The notes under the pieces: model-generated
Told to the model about the DNA's origin: nothing
What the model saw: the letters and a program-made list of their open reading frames with translations, nothing else
Databases searched by the model: none
Shown here: one piece after another, positions 25,203 to 33,328 of the stretch
Layout: every line of letters begins with the position of its first letter
Position numbering within the stretch: the first letter of the stretch is position 1
Assembly: GCF_000686045.1 (NCBI RefSeq)
Contig: NZ_JMLV01000013.1
Location: forward strand, 40,321 to 104,320
Source of the DNA: Fodinicurvata fenggangensis DSM 21160
GTDB lineage: Bacteria > Pseudomonadota > Alphaproteobacteria > Kiloniellales > DSM-21159
DNA: 64,000 bases
Direction: 5' to 3'
Program-made: the position numbers and the translations under genes

Positions 25203-27353
25203 ATGATGGAACCACAGAACCTTGCCGTAATCGATGTTCGCAGTCAGGTCTTTGAGGATTTCTTCCCCTCTCGCGGCGTTCAGCTTGCCGCCCGCCGTGC
25301 CTGTCGGCGTATCCACGAGGCCATGGGTCAGGCGCCGGAAATCATCGAGACAGCAGATATCAGAAAGACCTACGTCGAGAACGTCGGCGCGACCGTACCC
25401 AGGCGCACCCGCACCGACGAAGCCGGCGCTCTACGTCACATCGATGACCTTCCGAATCTGCCATCCGAGCTCTGCATGCGGATCCGACAGGGCCAGGCAA
25501 CGCTCGCCGATGCCATCACCGTTGCCCGGGCACAGCCTTGGGGACGGGAATGCGGGCGTATCATCGGGGCCTTGAAGCGGTACGCGGAGACGAAGAATCG
25601 TACCCCCGAGGCCATTCCCGCAGTCGAACGGACTATCAAGACCGAGCTCGCAAAGATGAGTGCCGCGGATTTCGGTGTGACCCAAAAATCCTTCGGGACT
25701 TTGCGCGCGCGGATATTGCGCGGTGTCCGGGCCGTGGATTTTCATCGGCACACCCGCTTGTCCGCCGCTGCGCTCAGCGGATCGTGGCGTGTGCTGACCG
25801 ATACGGTCCGCCGCGATCATCCCGAACTCCAGGGTGATCTGGCGAAAATCTGGTCGCTTGTCGATTACTGCTGGCAGCGCAACTTGGGCCCGGATGACGT
25901 GGATGATTCCGTCGTCCAGGATCTCCTGGCCTATCTTGAAGCGCACCAAGTTGAGGGGCCTTTCAAGCGCACGCGCGCGACGGTGTATTCCTGGGAACGT
26001 CTGCAAAACCACGTATCCGGTTGGCCAAGTGCACAGCTCTCCCGCCTCTATGCTGATGGCAATTCAGGTCGGGTCTCGGCGCACTTTGTAGACCTCCCTG
26101 GGCACACCCAACAGCTCTGGCATGCCTTTACAGCCGCCATGCGCAAGACGGACAAACCCGAAGACCTGGCAGATCTGGTACCCCCTGAGGACAGCGCCGA
26201 CCCCTTCGCGGGTGCTGGTCTCGATCAATCCGCTCCAGACATAACGGGAAGCTATGGTGAAACAAGCCTGAAAAGCCTGAGACACCACTGGCTCATCTGC
26301 GTGAAGGCGCACCTTGAAGAAACCGGTGCATACCCCGCTCGGCTTTCCGACGTCACGACGCGCGAGACCCTGACACGTGTAGTCAGGGAGATGGACGCAC
26401 GCCAAGCCGCGCGCAGCAAAGGCCAGACACCCTCACGGCAGGGCATCTACAAGAAGGCCATTCTGACGTCTGCAATCGCCTGGGCTCGGTATGATCTCTG
26501 TCCTGAAGAGCACATCAACAAGCTCCAACTCATGCGCGATCACGTGGATCCACACTTGCTCGGCAAGTATACGAACGCCTTGGGCGAGACCAAGCGTCGG
26601 TATGAGCATTACAAGATGGGGGCGCGACACAAGGAGCGTCTCAGGCAGTTCAACGATCCCCTTGCGATTGTCACATGGTACAATCTTCCAGAATGTTTGG
26701 TCACCGAGGCCAAAACCCGGCTGGCGCGGTCCGACAAAGATCTCGAGGCGATGAACCTCGCTTTGGTCGCTGTCCTCCACCGCATTCTGCGCTGCGCTCC
26801 GCTGCGCCGCAGAAATCTTGCCGGTCTGCGTATTTCAGGCCCCAGTCCGCAGGTCACCCTGCCGCCAGCAGGCCGCGGCAAAGGCCGCATCACAATCGAG
26901 GCCGAGCAAGTCAAGAATGAACGTCAGATCGACATCGAGCTGGATCAAGAAGCCGTGAGTCTCCTGCGCTGGTGGATCCAGGAGGTCCGTCCCCTCCTCG
27001 CCAGGTCGGTCGGTGCTGCTCCGGACAACGTGTTCTTGTTCCCGGCTCAAGGGGATCAGCATCGCGCCAAGGAGCTTCTGAACTACCACTTCCGAAAGAC
27101 CAACGAGCGCCATGGGGGGTTCCGGATGAATCTGCATTTAGCGCGTCATTTGACCGCAAAGATACTGCTCGACAGTGATCCCGCGCAGATGGACCTGGTT
27201 CAGAACCTGCTCGGGCACAAAAGCCGACGGGTCACGGAAAGCTACTATGCCGAGGTTCAACAGATCCTTGTGCAACGCCGCTGGCACGAAATCCTCGATC
27301 AGGCCAGCCAAAGCGCCCGCCTCTCTCTGAAGCGGAAAGGATTTACATCATGA
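25203..27353 (+). CDS. Large tyrosine-type site-specific recombinase
   Basis: 716 residues from ATG 25203 (AGGAG seven bases upstream); the frame stays open back to 25023, but that part overlaps the structured leader. The C-terminal catalytic domain is recognisable: Arg in RCAPLRRRNLAGLRI, HLARHLTA (H-x-x-R), LLGHKSRRVTESYYAEV (His and nucleophile Tyr). The N-terminal ~450 residues are unusually long for an integrase and contain a SAM-like core-binding region (DVTTRETLTRVVREMDARQ). The stop overlaps the next recombinase start as ATGA. Paired recombinases acting together are known from Tn554-like elements and RIT trios; which family this belongs to I cannot say. Confidence 0.85.
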   Translation: MMEPQNLAVIDVRSQVFEDFFPSRGVQLAARRACRRIHEAMGQAPEIIETADIRKTYVENVGATVPRRTRTDEAGALRHIDDLPNLPSELCMRIRQGQATLADAITVARAQPWGRECGRIIGALKRYAETKNRTPEAIPAVERTIKTELAKMSAADFGVTQKSFGTLRARILRGVRAVDFHRHTRLSAAALSGSWRVLTDTVRRDHPELQGDLAKIWSLVDYCWQRNLGPDDVDDSVVQDLLAYLEAHQVEGPFKRTRATVYSWERLQNHVSGWPSAQLSRLYADGNSGRVSAHFVDLPGHTQQLWHAFTAAMRKTDKPEDLADLVPPEDSADPFAGAGLDQSAPDITGSYGETSLKSLRHHWLICVKAHLEETGAYPARLSDVTTRETLTRVVREMDARQAARSKGQTPSRQGIYKKAILTSAIAWARYDLCPEEHINKLQLMRDHVDPHLLGKYTNALGETKRRYEHYKMGARHKERLRQFNDPLAIVTWYNLPECLVTEAKTRLARSDKDLEAMNLALVAVLHRILRCAPLRRRNLAGLRISGPSPQVTLPPAGRGKGRITIEAEQVKNERQIDIELDQEAVSLLRWWIQEVRPLLARSVGAAPDNVFLFPAQGDQHRAKELLNYHFRKTNERHGGFRMNLHLARHLTAKILLDSDPAQMDLVQNLLGHKSRRVTESYYAEVQQILVQRRWHEILDQASQSARLSLKRKGFTS

Positions 27354-28414
27354 CCGCAATCAATCACCGTCCCACGACCACAGACCAACTGACCCAAGAA
27401 ACCGCAACCTGGCCGGCAGACGCCGGCCAGGCCTGGCGCGAGGCGCACGACCCGCTGTGGGGTCCTCTGAATTGGGCTCCTGAATCACGCTATACCTATG
27501 CCCGGGTCTTTACCCGGTACCTGGAAACAGCCCGCAAAGCCGGATTACCGGAAGACGCTGTCTGTCTCCTCACTCCGACCGGGGTGAAGCACTTCATTCG
27601 TGAGAACCAGGGGAGTGCGTCACCACGCACGTTACACGGCTACATTCATCAGCTCATCGAAGTCGCAAAGGTGGTCAATCCGGAGCACATTAGGTCGGGA
27701 AAATTGGACTGGCTTTATCAGACCCGTGCCAATCTCTTTCCCATTGCCGCCAGCTCACCGAAACGGCGACATGATCTCCTCGTGTCCGCGGTCGACTTAA
27801 CTTGGGTTGCGCATTCGGCTCTAGTCGAAGCATGTGATCTGTCAGGTTGGAAGGCAACTCAGCGGTACCGGGATGGAATGTTCATCCTGCTCGGGCTCTA
27901 TGTCCCCGAACGCCGCCGTGCGCTTTGCAGTTTGCAGCTGGACCAGATCGATCTGGAAGGCGGGGCCATCCACTTCGATGCATCACAGATCAAAACCCGA
28001 CAGGAGCACAGTTGGTGTATCCCTGACGGCGTGGTGGAGGTGATACAAAGCTGGTGTGAGAAATGGCGTCCAAGATATGCCCAAGAAAGCGTATCATCGC
28101 TTTTCATCAGTGCACGCGGAACACCCGTCGTGGACGCAACCCTCTATGCCGCCATGCGCGAGCTCTGCCGGGAGAAGCTGGGCGTGGCTGTGTCTCCCCA
28201 CATAATGCGGCACGCATCTGCGACCACACTGCTCGAGCAAGAGCCCGAGCGGGCCGATCTGGTGACCCTCCTACTCAGACACAACAGTCCGAAAACGAGG
28301 GCAGAGTACACAGAGCGCGCAAACGCGATCCTGGCGAGCCGGAAGGCAAGCGATACGATACGTGCAGTCGGTGAGATGGCTGCCAGGGAATTGCGCACTC
28401 GGCGCAGCCATTGA
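27350..28414 (+). CDS. Second tyrosine-type site-specific recombinase
   Basis: 354 residues, standard integrase length. The N-terminal core-binding domain (SRYTYARVFTRYLETARKAGL) is followed by a catalytic domain with Arg in YVPERRRALCSLQLDQIDL, SPHIMRHASATTL (H-x-x-R), LLLRHNSPKTRAEYTE (His and Tyr). It overlaps the large recombinase by four bases, so the two are produced together and likely work as partners. A perfect 20-bp palindrome (28496-28515) and one copy of a flanking direct repeat follow immediately downstream, candidate sites for their action. Confidence 0.9.
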   Translation: MTAINHRPTTTDQLTQETATWPADAGQAWREAHDPLWGPLNWAPESRYTYARVFTRYLETARKAGLPEDAVCLLTPTGVKHFIRENQGSASPRTLHGYIHQLIEVAKVVNPEHIRSGKLDWLYQTRANLFPIAASSPKRRHDLLVSAVDLTWVAHSALVEACDLSGWKATQRYRDGMFILLGLYVPERRRALCSLQLDQIDLEGGAIHFDASQIKTRQEHSWCIPDGVVEVIQSWCEKWRPRYAQESVSSLFISARGTPVVDATLYAAMRELCREKLGVAVSPHIMRHASATTLLEQEPERADLVTLLLRHNSPKTRAEYTERANAILASRKASDTIRAVGEMAARELRTRRSH

Positions 28415-28495
28415 GCGTCTTGCTTACCTGCCATCAATCCGGCCCCAACCTCTCCACTCAGGAGGGAATTTCATCAAGAGGACATTCTAACCCAT

Positions 28496-28515
28496 TGATT
28501 ATAATATTATAATCA
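28496..28515. repeat. Perfect 20-bp AT-rich palindrome
   Basis: TGATTATAAT followed directly by ATTATAATCA, located 82 bp after the second recombinase gene. It is a possible operator or crossover core. Confidence 0.8.
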
Positions 28516-28524
28516 GGTTCTCCG

Positions 28525-28732
28525 AGTTTTGAGCGATTTCGCGGCTTGCTTTTGCCCTGCAAAAGGGGGAACGGCTTCGCCGTTCGGGGGAGAAGTGCAG
28601 GGATATGCCGGGTTCAAAGGGGTGCAGATATCATAATAATATCTCTCCTATTCCACCCTGGGGTAGACAAGGGCTTCGCCTTATCCAAGCGTGACAGACT
28701 TGTCTCACGATTTTCCTGGTTTGTTCTTAGCT
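28525..28732 (+). repeat. Flanking direct repeat, left copy
   Basis: Imperfect copy of 40735-40945 in the same orientation. Two blocks are identical: 28570-28584 equals 40779-40793 (hairpin AACGGCTTCGCCGTT), and the 33 bp at 28660-28692 equals 40870-40902. They are spaced 75 and 76 bp apart in the two copies. Similarity runs on into sequence matching the last codons of the replication gene (EQTRKIV here, EEQNRKVA in the gene). Confidence 0.85.
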
Positions 28733-29118
28733 GTTTGCTTCAACGGTTTGCTCAAGCGTTGTGCGCCGCTTGCGCAGCACCTTAATGTACGTAAAGGACA
28801 TGACCGCGATCAGGCTTAGAAAAACCGCCAGGAACGTGGCATTGGCGCCGCATAGTCAGCAAGAACAGCAACACAGCTGCGCATGAAGCCGACACTTTAC
28901 TTCCAGAGGATTTCAGCGCCCCAAGTGCCAGATCTGACCCGTATGGGAAAAATAGAGCGCTGGGCACCGGACAACCACGTAAACTAACTATTAATCTTCT
29001 CAAAAAGACAAAAAAATTTTGTGTCGCGCTTGCGCGAATGATCCATGGGACTATATCTCTTAGTACGAGGCGCGATGATTGGAATTTTCTAAAGCTCCAC
29101 TCCATCAAATCTCGGCTC

Positions 29119-29333
29119 TTAGTCCGCCGCGCAGGCGGCTAAGAAAGTAAAGACGAAATTTAGTCTCGTCGTATCTTGTTGAACCGCCGCGCAGGCGGAT
29201 CGGGCTCGGCGCCGGTCTTTCCGGCCCGGGCCACCAAGAGAGTAGGCCGCCGTGCAGGCGGCTAAAAAAGTAAAGACGCGACCCAGGTCTCGTCGCATCC
29301 TGCTGAACCGCCGCGCAGGCGGATCGGGCCCGG
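29119..29333. repeat. Array of four GC-rich hairpins resembling degenerate type I-F CRISPR repeats
   Basis: The core CCGCCGCGCAGGCGG (one copy with T) occurs at 29124-29138, 29184-29198, 29247-29261 and 29308-29322, that is, every 60, 63 and 61 bp, the period of a 28-nt repeat plus 32-nt spacer. Copies 1 and 3 end in CTAAGAAA or CTAAAAAA, the signature 3' end of I-F repeats; copies 2 and 4 begin GTTGAAC or GCTGAAC and end differently. The first and third inter-hairpin segments are similar to each other (both contain GTAAAGACG and TCTCGTCG), so the whole is also a tandem duplication of a unit of about 123 bp. No cas gene is in the window. Confidence 0.6.
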
Positions 29334-29351
29334 CGCCGGCCTTCCCGGCCA

Positions 29352-30557
29352 TCAAGCGTGATGCGAGTCCTTTGCCTTCTCCAGCCTCGCTTCTCGGGGG
29401 TTGTAGCGATACTCAGCGATCGTTCCGGCCCTGATATACTCAACAGCTTCGTCAATTACCTTCAGCGGAACCAGGAACCATTCGCGCGGAACGACCGGAT
29501 TGCCAAAGCGGTCCTTAATCTCGATGTCCAGGCGCGCCGGGCTGAAGATGCGGTGAATCAGGTTTTCCAGCTTTGTGGAATTGATGTTGTAGAGCTCGTA
29601 GGTGGCGACGACCTCCACATCGGCCAGCAGGAATGTCGGCTGAAGACGCGCGCCGGCAATGCGCTTGTCGACCTCCGTATTCGTCACGCCGATCTTGTGG
29701 ACCAGATTGCGGTTCTCCGCGACCAGCGGGTAGTCTGACTTGCTGCGCAGGACATAAACGGTCCCGCTGGCCTGATCCGTCTCCCCCTGCTCGCCGGAAA
29801 AGAGCGGGCCTGCCACCGGTTCGGTGATACGACGCCCGGCTTCATCCTTGTTCAGGGCACGCTGTAGCGAGCGCATCAGCATGTTGCTCTCGGTGCCATT
29901 GTCGAAGATGACGCGCAGCCGCGCATCGGTCCGCCCTTGCTCCGTGAGTGTCGTTTCCCCCATATCGGCGATGTAGGACTTCTGCCCGCCGACGATGAAG
30001 AAACGGCCCTGCTGAATCTCCGCCTTCATCTCGAAGGGGCGCGTTTCGCGCACCCCGTTGTCGAGATCCCTCTGCACCTGTTCGAACAGCGGTTTGAAGG
30101 TCTCGAAATCCCTGCAGCGCTCCCGATTGGCAATTTCCTCGGCCGCCTTCTTCTCGGCGCTCGAGCGCACATGCTTCAGCTCCGTGATGCCCCCGCTTTC
30201 CGCTTCGACGCCCAAGGCGTCCAGCAGAGCTTCATCATCCATCTCCTCGGCAATGGCCTCTGCAGCCCCCTGTGCCTCCTCCTTCAAAAGGCCTTGATGA
30301 TCCATTGGCTCCACCAGATTGCGGCACTCCTCCTGCTCGCGGATGCGATCCAGGCGCACGGCATAGAGGCGCTCGAAAATATCATGATCTTCTCCATGGC
30401 GCGGCGGATGCCCGTGTTCCTCCACAAAGCGCTGGATTTCCTCAAACCCCGCGATGATTCGCTCTTCCTTTGGAGTCCGGGTGGGCGCGCTCTTCTCCTC
30501 GACCTCGACGCCCAGCTCGGCCAGAAGCGCATCATCATCGTCCGTGAAGTCAGCCAC
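29352..30557 (-). CDS. GIY-YIG nuclease family protein (T5orf172/MUG113-like)
   Basis: 401 residues. The C-terminal nuclease domain (from about residue 265) has TVYVLRSKS for GIY and VHKIGVTN for YIG, a basic KRIAGAR, and the catalytic-type glutamate in STKLENLIHRIF, followed by REWFLVPL. The N-terminal 260 residues are acidic and helical. They contain a duplicated motif, DDDALLAELGVEVE (residues 7-20) and DDEALLDALGVEAE (107-120), exactly 100 residues apart. It is the last gene of a four-gene operon; its ATG overlaps the helicase stop by eight bases. It probably supplies DNA cleavage for a methylation-guarded defence system; this is inferred from context. Confidence 0.85.
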   Translation of the reverse strand: MADFTDDDDALLAELGVEVEEKSAPTRTPKEERIIAGFEEIQRFVEEHGHPPRHGEDHDIFERLYAVRLDRIREQEECRNLVEPMDHQGLLKEEAQGAAEAIAEEMDDEALLDALGVEAESGGITELKHVRSSAEKKAAEEIANRERCRDFETFKPLFEQVQRDLDNGVRETRPFEMKAEIQQGRFFIVGGQKSYIADMGETTLTEQGRTDARLRVIFDNGTESNMLMRSLQRALNKDEAGRRITEPVAGPLFSGEQGETDQASGTVYVLRSKSDYPLVAENRNLVHKIGVTNTEVDKRIAGARLQPTFLLADVEVVATYELYNINSTKLENLIHRIFSPARLDIEIKDRFGNPVVPREWFLVPLKVIDEAVEYIRAGTIAEYRYNPREARLEKAKDSHHA

Positions 30558-32607
30558 GCGCCGCCTCCGCTTTCATGCGCTGCAGGAAGGCCACGCCCTC
30601 AGCCATACGCCGTTCCCAGGCATCCAGCGAGCTGAGGGAAGGCACCCGCCCGCGCTCCTGCTTGAACCTGAGGGCCCGTTTGGCAAGGTCGCGTGCCTCT
30701 TCGTGGGTCAGCTTCACCTTCTTGGCCGAAATGACGGCCTCCACCTGCTTCAAGCTTTCTTCGCTCATGGTCTTGGCCAGAATAGCATAGGCTTCGCTGA
30801 AGGGATTGATCCGGTCGATCATGTCAATATCCAGCTCGCGCACATCCATTGTGATCTTCCGCACCCCGTCGATCAGGGCCGTATTCCCGCTGACCTCTTC
30901 GTCCTGTTGCTCGGCCGCAGCCGCCTTGCCTTGCTGCGTCAGGTTCAGGGCGGCAATGGCGTGCTGGCGCACCGCCTCCTGGTCCTCCTCGTCCAGCTCG
31001 GGGTATTGCTCCTTGACGATCTTGCCCATGGCAACCTGCGTCAGCTCTTCCGGCACAAGCTCCTCGTCGAACAGGCCGCGCTCCACCGTGGTCTTGTCCT
31101 GAACGAAGGCGGTGACCAATTCATTCAGGTCTTCCTTGCAGATACGTTCGGCTTCCTTGCTCTTGGGCTCGCTCAATCCCTTGATCTCGATCTGGAAGGT
31201 GCCGGTCTCTTCGTTGAAACCGGTGTTGCACTTGCCGGAGTCATAACCACCCTCACCGTAATCAAACCCCTCCGCGGGTTCATTCTCGGGGTGTTTCGGG
31301 ATGAAATTGAAGCGTGGCGCCAGCACCTGTTCCATCAGCAGGCTGGCCGCGATCGCTTTCAGCGTGTCGTTGACCGCCTCGGTCACCGCGTCTTCCGCGG
31401 CATCGGGTTCCGCGATCAGGTTGGTAAACCGGGCGCGTGTCTTTCCCTCAGCATCCCGTGTCGCACGGCCAATGATCTGCACGATCTCGGTCAGGCTCGC
31501 CCGATAACCGACGGTCAGTGCGTGTTCGCACCAGACCCAGTCAAAGCCTTCCTTGGCCATACCCAGGGCGATGATCAGGTCCACATAGTCACGATCATCG
31601 TTGAGTGCAGGGTCCTTCAGCGCTGCGGTCACACGGGCCCGTTTCCCGGGATCGTCATCAACCAGGTCGGCAACCTTCAGGACCTGCCCATCGGGCCGCT
31701 TGACCAGGTGGAATCCCGACTGGGGGGCGGTGCCCTGCCATTCGCCCAACTCGTCGATGATGTGCTCGACCTCCCGAATCTTGTCCTTCGTGCTTTCGCG
31801 CGAGTTCACGTTCGGGATGTGAATGATCGTCTTTTCCCCGGGATCCAGCACGTTCAGGATCTCATCCGAATAGGCGCCAGAATAGAAGTAATAGCCGATA
31901 TCCAGTTGTTTCAGGTAGCGGTAGCCGTTCAACTGTTCATAATAAGTATAGGTGACAATATCGAACCGCGCCTCGTCCTCCGGCATCAGGACCGGTTCCG
32001 CATCCCCACGGAAATAGGACCCGGTCATCGCAACAACATGCACGCGGTCGCGTTCGATGAAGGCGCCCAGGCGTGCGCCCAGCTTGTTGTCGGGATTGGC
32101 CGAGACGTGATGAAACTCATCCACGGCAATCAAGCGGTCGTCAAAGGCCGCAATCCCGTACTGCTCGACGGCGAAACGAAAGGTGGCATGGGTACAGACC
32201 AGCACCTGGTCATCACTCTCAAGGAAGGTTCCCACCGCCTTGACCTTGCCGCCGTCGCTGCCCGGCGCATCGCAGAGATTCCATTTCGGTGCGACGGACC
32301 AGTCGGCCCAAAAACCATACTGGGTTAGCGGCTCGTCATGGAAGCTCGCGCCAATGGACCTCTCGGGCACGACAATGATGGCCTGCTTCAGGCCCTGATT
32401 GTGCAGCTTATCCAGCGCGATGTACATCAGCGCCCGGCTCTTGCCCGAGGCCGGCGGCGACTTGATCAGAAGATATTGCTCGCCCCGCTTTTCATAGGCC
32501 CGCTCCTGCATCGGGCGCATACCCAACTCATTCGCCTTGGTCGAGTTGCCATTCTGGGCGTAGGTGACGGAGACCGAAGGGACGGATTCTTGATTCTGGT
32601 TGATCAT
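30550..32607 (-). CDS. SF2 DEAD/DEAH-box helicase of the defence operon
   Basis: 685 residues from ATG 32607 (AAAGG upstream, four bases after the previous stop). Motifs: Walker A SPPASGKSRAL (GKS at residues 55-57), Walker B DEFH (163-166), motif III-like AMTGSYFRG, and motif VI EIVQIIGRATRDAEGKTRARF. The helicase core belongs to the ResIII-type superfamily 2 proteins used by restriction systems to translocate on DNA. A C-terminal extension of about 260 residues, rich in acidic helices, follows and has no motif I recognise. It sits between genes for a CoiA-like nuclease and a GIY-YIG nuclease, in the operon of an adenine methyltransferase. Confidence 0.9.
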   Translation of the reverse strand: MINQNQESVPSVSVTYAQNGNSTKANELGMRPMQERAYEKRGEQYLLIKSPPASGKSRALMYIALDKLHNQGLKQAIIVVPERSIGASFHDEPLTQYGFWADWSVAPKWNLCDAPGSDGGKVKAVGTFLESDDQVLVCTHATFRFAVEQYGIAAFDDRLIAVDEFHHVSANPDNKLGARLGAFIERDRVHVVAMTGSYFRGDAEPVLMPEDEARFDIVTYTYYEQLNGYRYLKQLDIGYYFYSGAYSDEILNVLDPGEKTIIHIPNVNSRESTKDKIREVEHIIDELGEWQGTAPQSGFHLVKRPDGQVLKVADLVDDDPGKRARVTAALKDPALNDDRDYVDLIIALGMAKEGFDWVWCEHALTVGYRASLTEIVQIIGRATRDAEGKTRARFTNLIAEPDAAEDAVTEAVNDTLKAIAASLLMEQVLAPRFNFIPKHPENEPAEGFDYGEGGYDSGKCNTGFNEETGTFQIEIKGLSEPKSKEAERICKEDLNELVTAFVQDKTTVERGLFDEELVPEELTQVAMGKIVKEQYPELDEEDQEAVRQHAIAALNLTQQGKAAAAEQQDEEVSGNTALIDGVRKITMDVRELDIDMIDRINPFSEAYAILAKTMSEESLKQVEAVISAKKVKLTHEEARDLAKRALRFKQERGRVPSLSSLDAWERRMAEGVAFLQRMKAEAARG

Positions 32608-32611
32608 TGCG

Positions 32612-33328
32612 TCACCGCCTTTCTTCTGTTTGTTCTGCCGTCTCGGCCTTATCCGGCAGGTAAGAAACACCTATATCTTCGCCTTCCGTAATTGCCTGAA
32701 TTAGCGAGCGTTTGTTGTACGGGGCCACCACTCCTCTACGCTTTTCCGGATCGAAAAAAATTTTACGCCAAACCACGGACGGCCCACTGGTAAACGCGTT
32801 GCCAAAATCAAGAAAAACTTGCTTCTCCGACGCATTCCAATCGTGCAGGATCCGGCTTCGTCCATACCAGTCCAGTTGATAGGCAAGCGGATTGTGCTGA
32901 AGTGGGTCGCGATGCAGACCCATCTGAAAATAGCTTGCATCGAGCTCTCCTCGAAGCCCATCTACAATCCAGATCATGTTTCCATAGAACTTTTCGCGTG
33001 AAGATCTTTCTTCATTTCGAATCGGTGAATGTTGAAACTCAACGACTAGGCCGTGAGCGGTCTTGACATCTGCAAGATGTCGTTCGCCGGTTTGCTGATC
33101 TACATGTACGATCTCTTGCCAATCCTCTGGAAACTCAGATTTCCAAGCTCGGTGCCACTTCGTCTCGTTCTCCCACCAAGAATCACACATTTCACGAGAC
33201 TTATGCGCCCAGTGCCAGACTTTTGTTCGCCCGCACTTCGCCATCATTTCTTCTCCGCAATTCGCGCAAATGCCACGCTTTTTCGGTTCGGCAGTGCTCC
33301 GTACATTTTCGACTAGCGCAAATTTCAC
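32612..33328 (-). CDS. CoiA-like nuclease
   Basis: 238 residues. An N-terminal zinc-ribbon-like part (RGICANCGEEMMAKCGRTKVWHWAH) is followed by a restriction-endonuclease-like core: HRAWKSEFPEDWQEI, then HLADVKTAHGLVVEFQHSPI, matching the competence protein CoiA pattern (D...E-x-Q variant of PD-(D/E)XK). The start ATG overlaps the methyltransferase stop (ATGA), so the two are coupled. CoiA-like proteins occur with competence genes but also in defence islands. Here no competence gene is near, so a restriction role is likelier. Its sequence is noticeably more AT-rich than that of the helicase gene. Confidence 0.83.
   Translation of the reverse strand: MKFALVENVRSTAEPKKRGICANCGEEMMAKCGRTKVWHWAHKSREMCDSWWENETKWHRAWKSEFPEDWQEIVHVDQQTGERHLADVKTAHGLVVEFQHSPIRNEERSSREKFYGNMIWIVDGLRGELDASYFQMGLHRDPLQHNPLAYQLDWYGRSRILHDWNASEKQVFLDFGNAFTSGPSVVWRKIFFDPEKRRGVVAPYNKRSLIQAITEGEDIGVSYLPDKAETAEQTEERR

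Larger units (their letters stand above)
28415..29351. other. Long non-coding stretch with island repeats
   Basis: No complete gene is supportable. It holds the 20-bp palindrome, the left copy of the direct repeat and the I-F-like hairpin array listed separately. On the minus strand around 28726-28850 one frame gives a hydrophobic segment and a basic tail (FLAVFLSLIAVMSFTYIKVL, then RKRRTTLEQTVEANS, stop), possibly the relic of a small membrane protein. It has no clear start. Confidence 0.5.

Noticed and set aside
29119..29333. Calling the hairpin array a functional CRISPR
   Set aside because: Repeats vary at both ends, spacer-like segments are related to each other and no cas gene is present, so I list it as a repeat only.
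30454..32328. 624-codon plus-strand frame
   Set aside because: Antisense to the helicase, whose Walker and motif VI sequences are clear.
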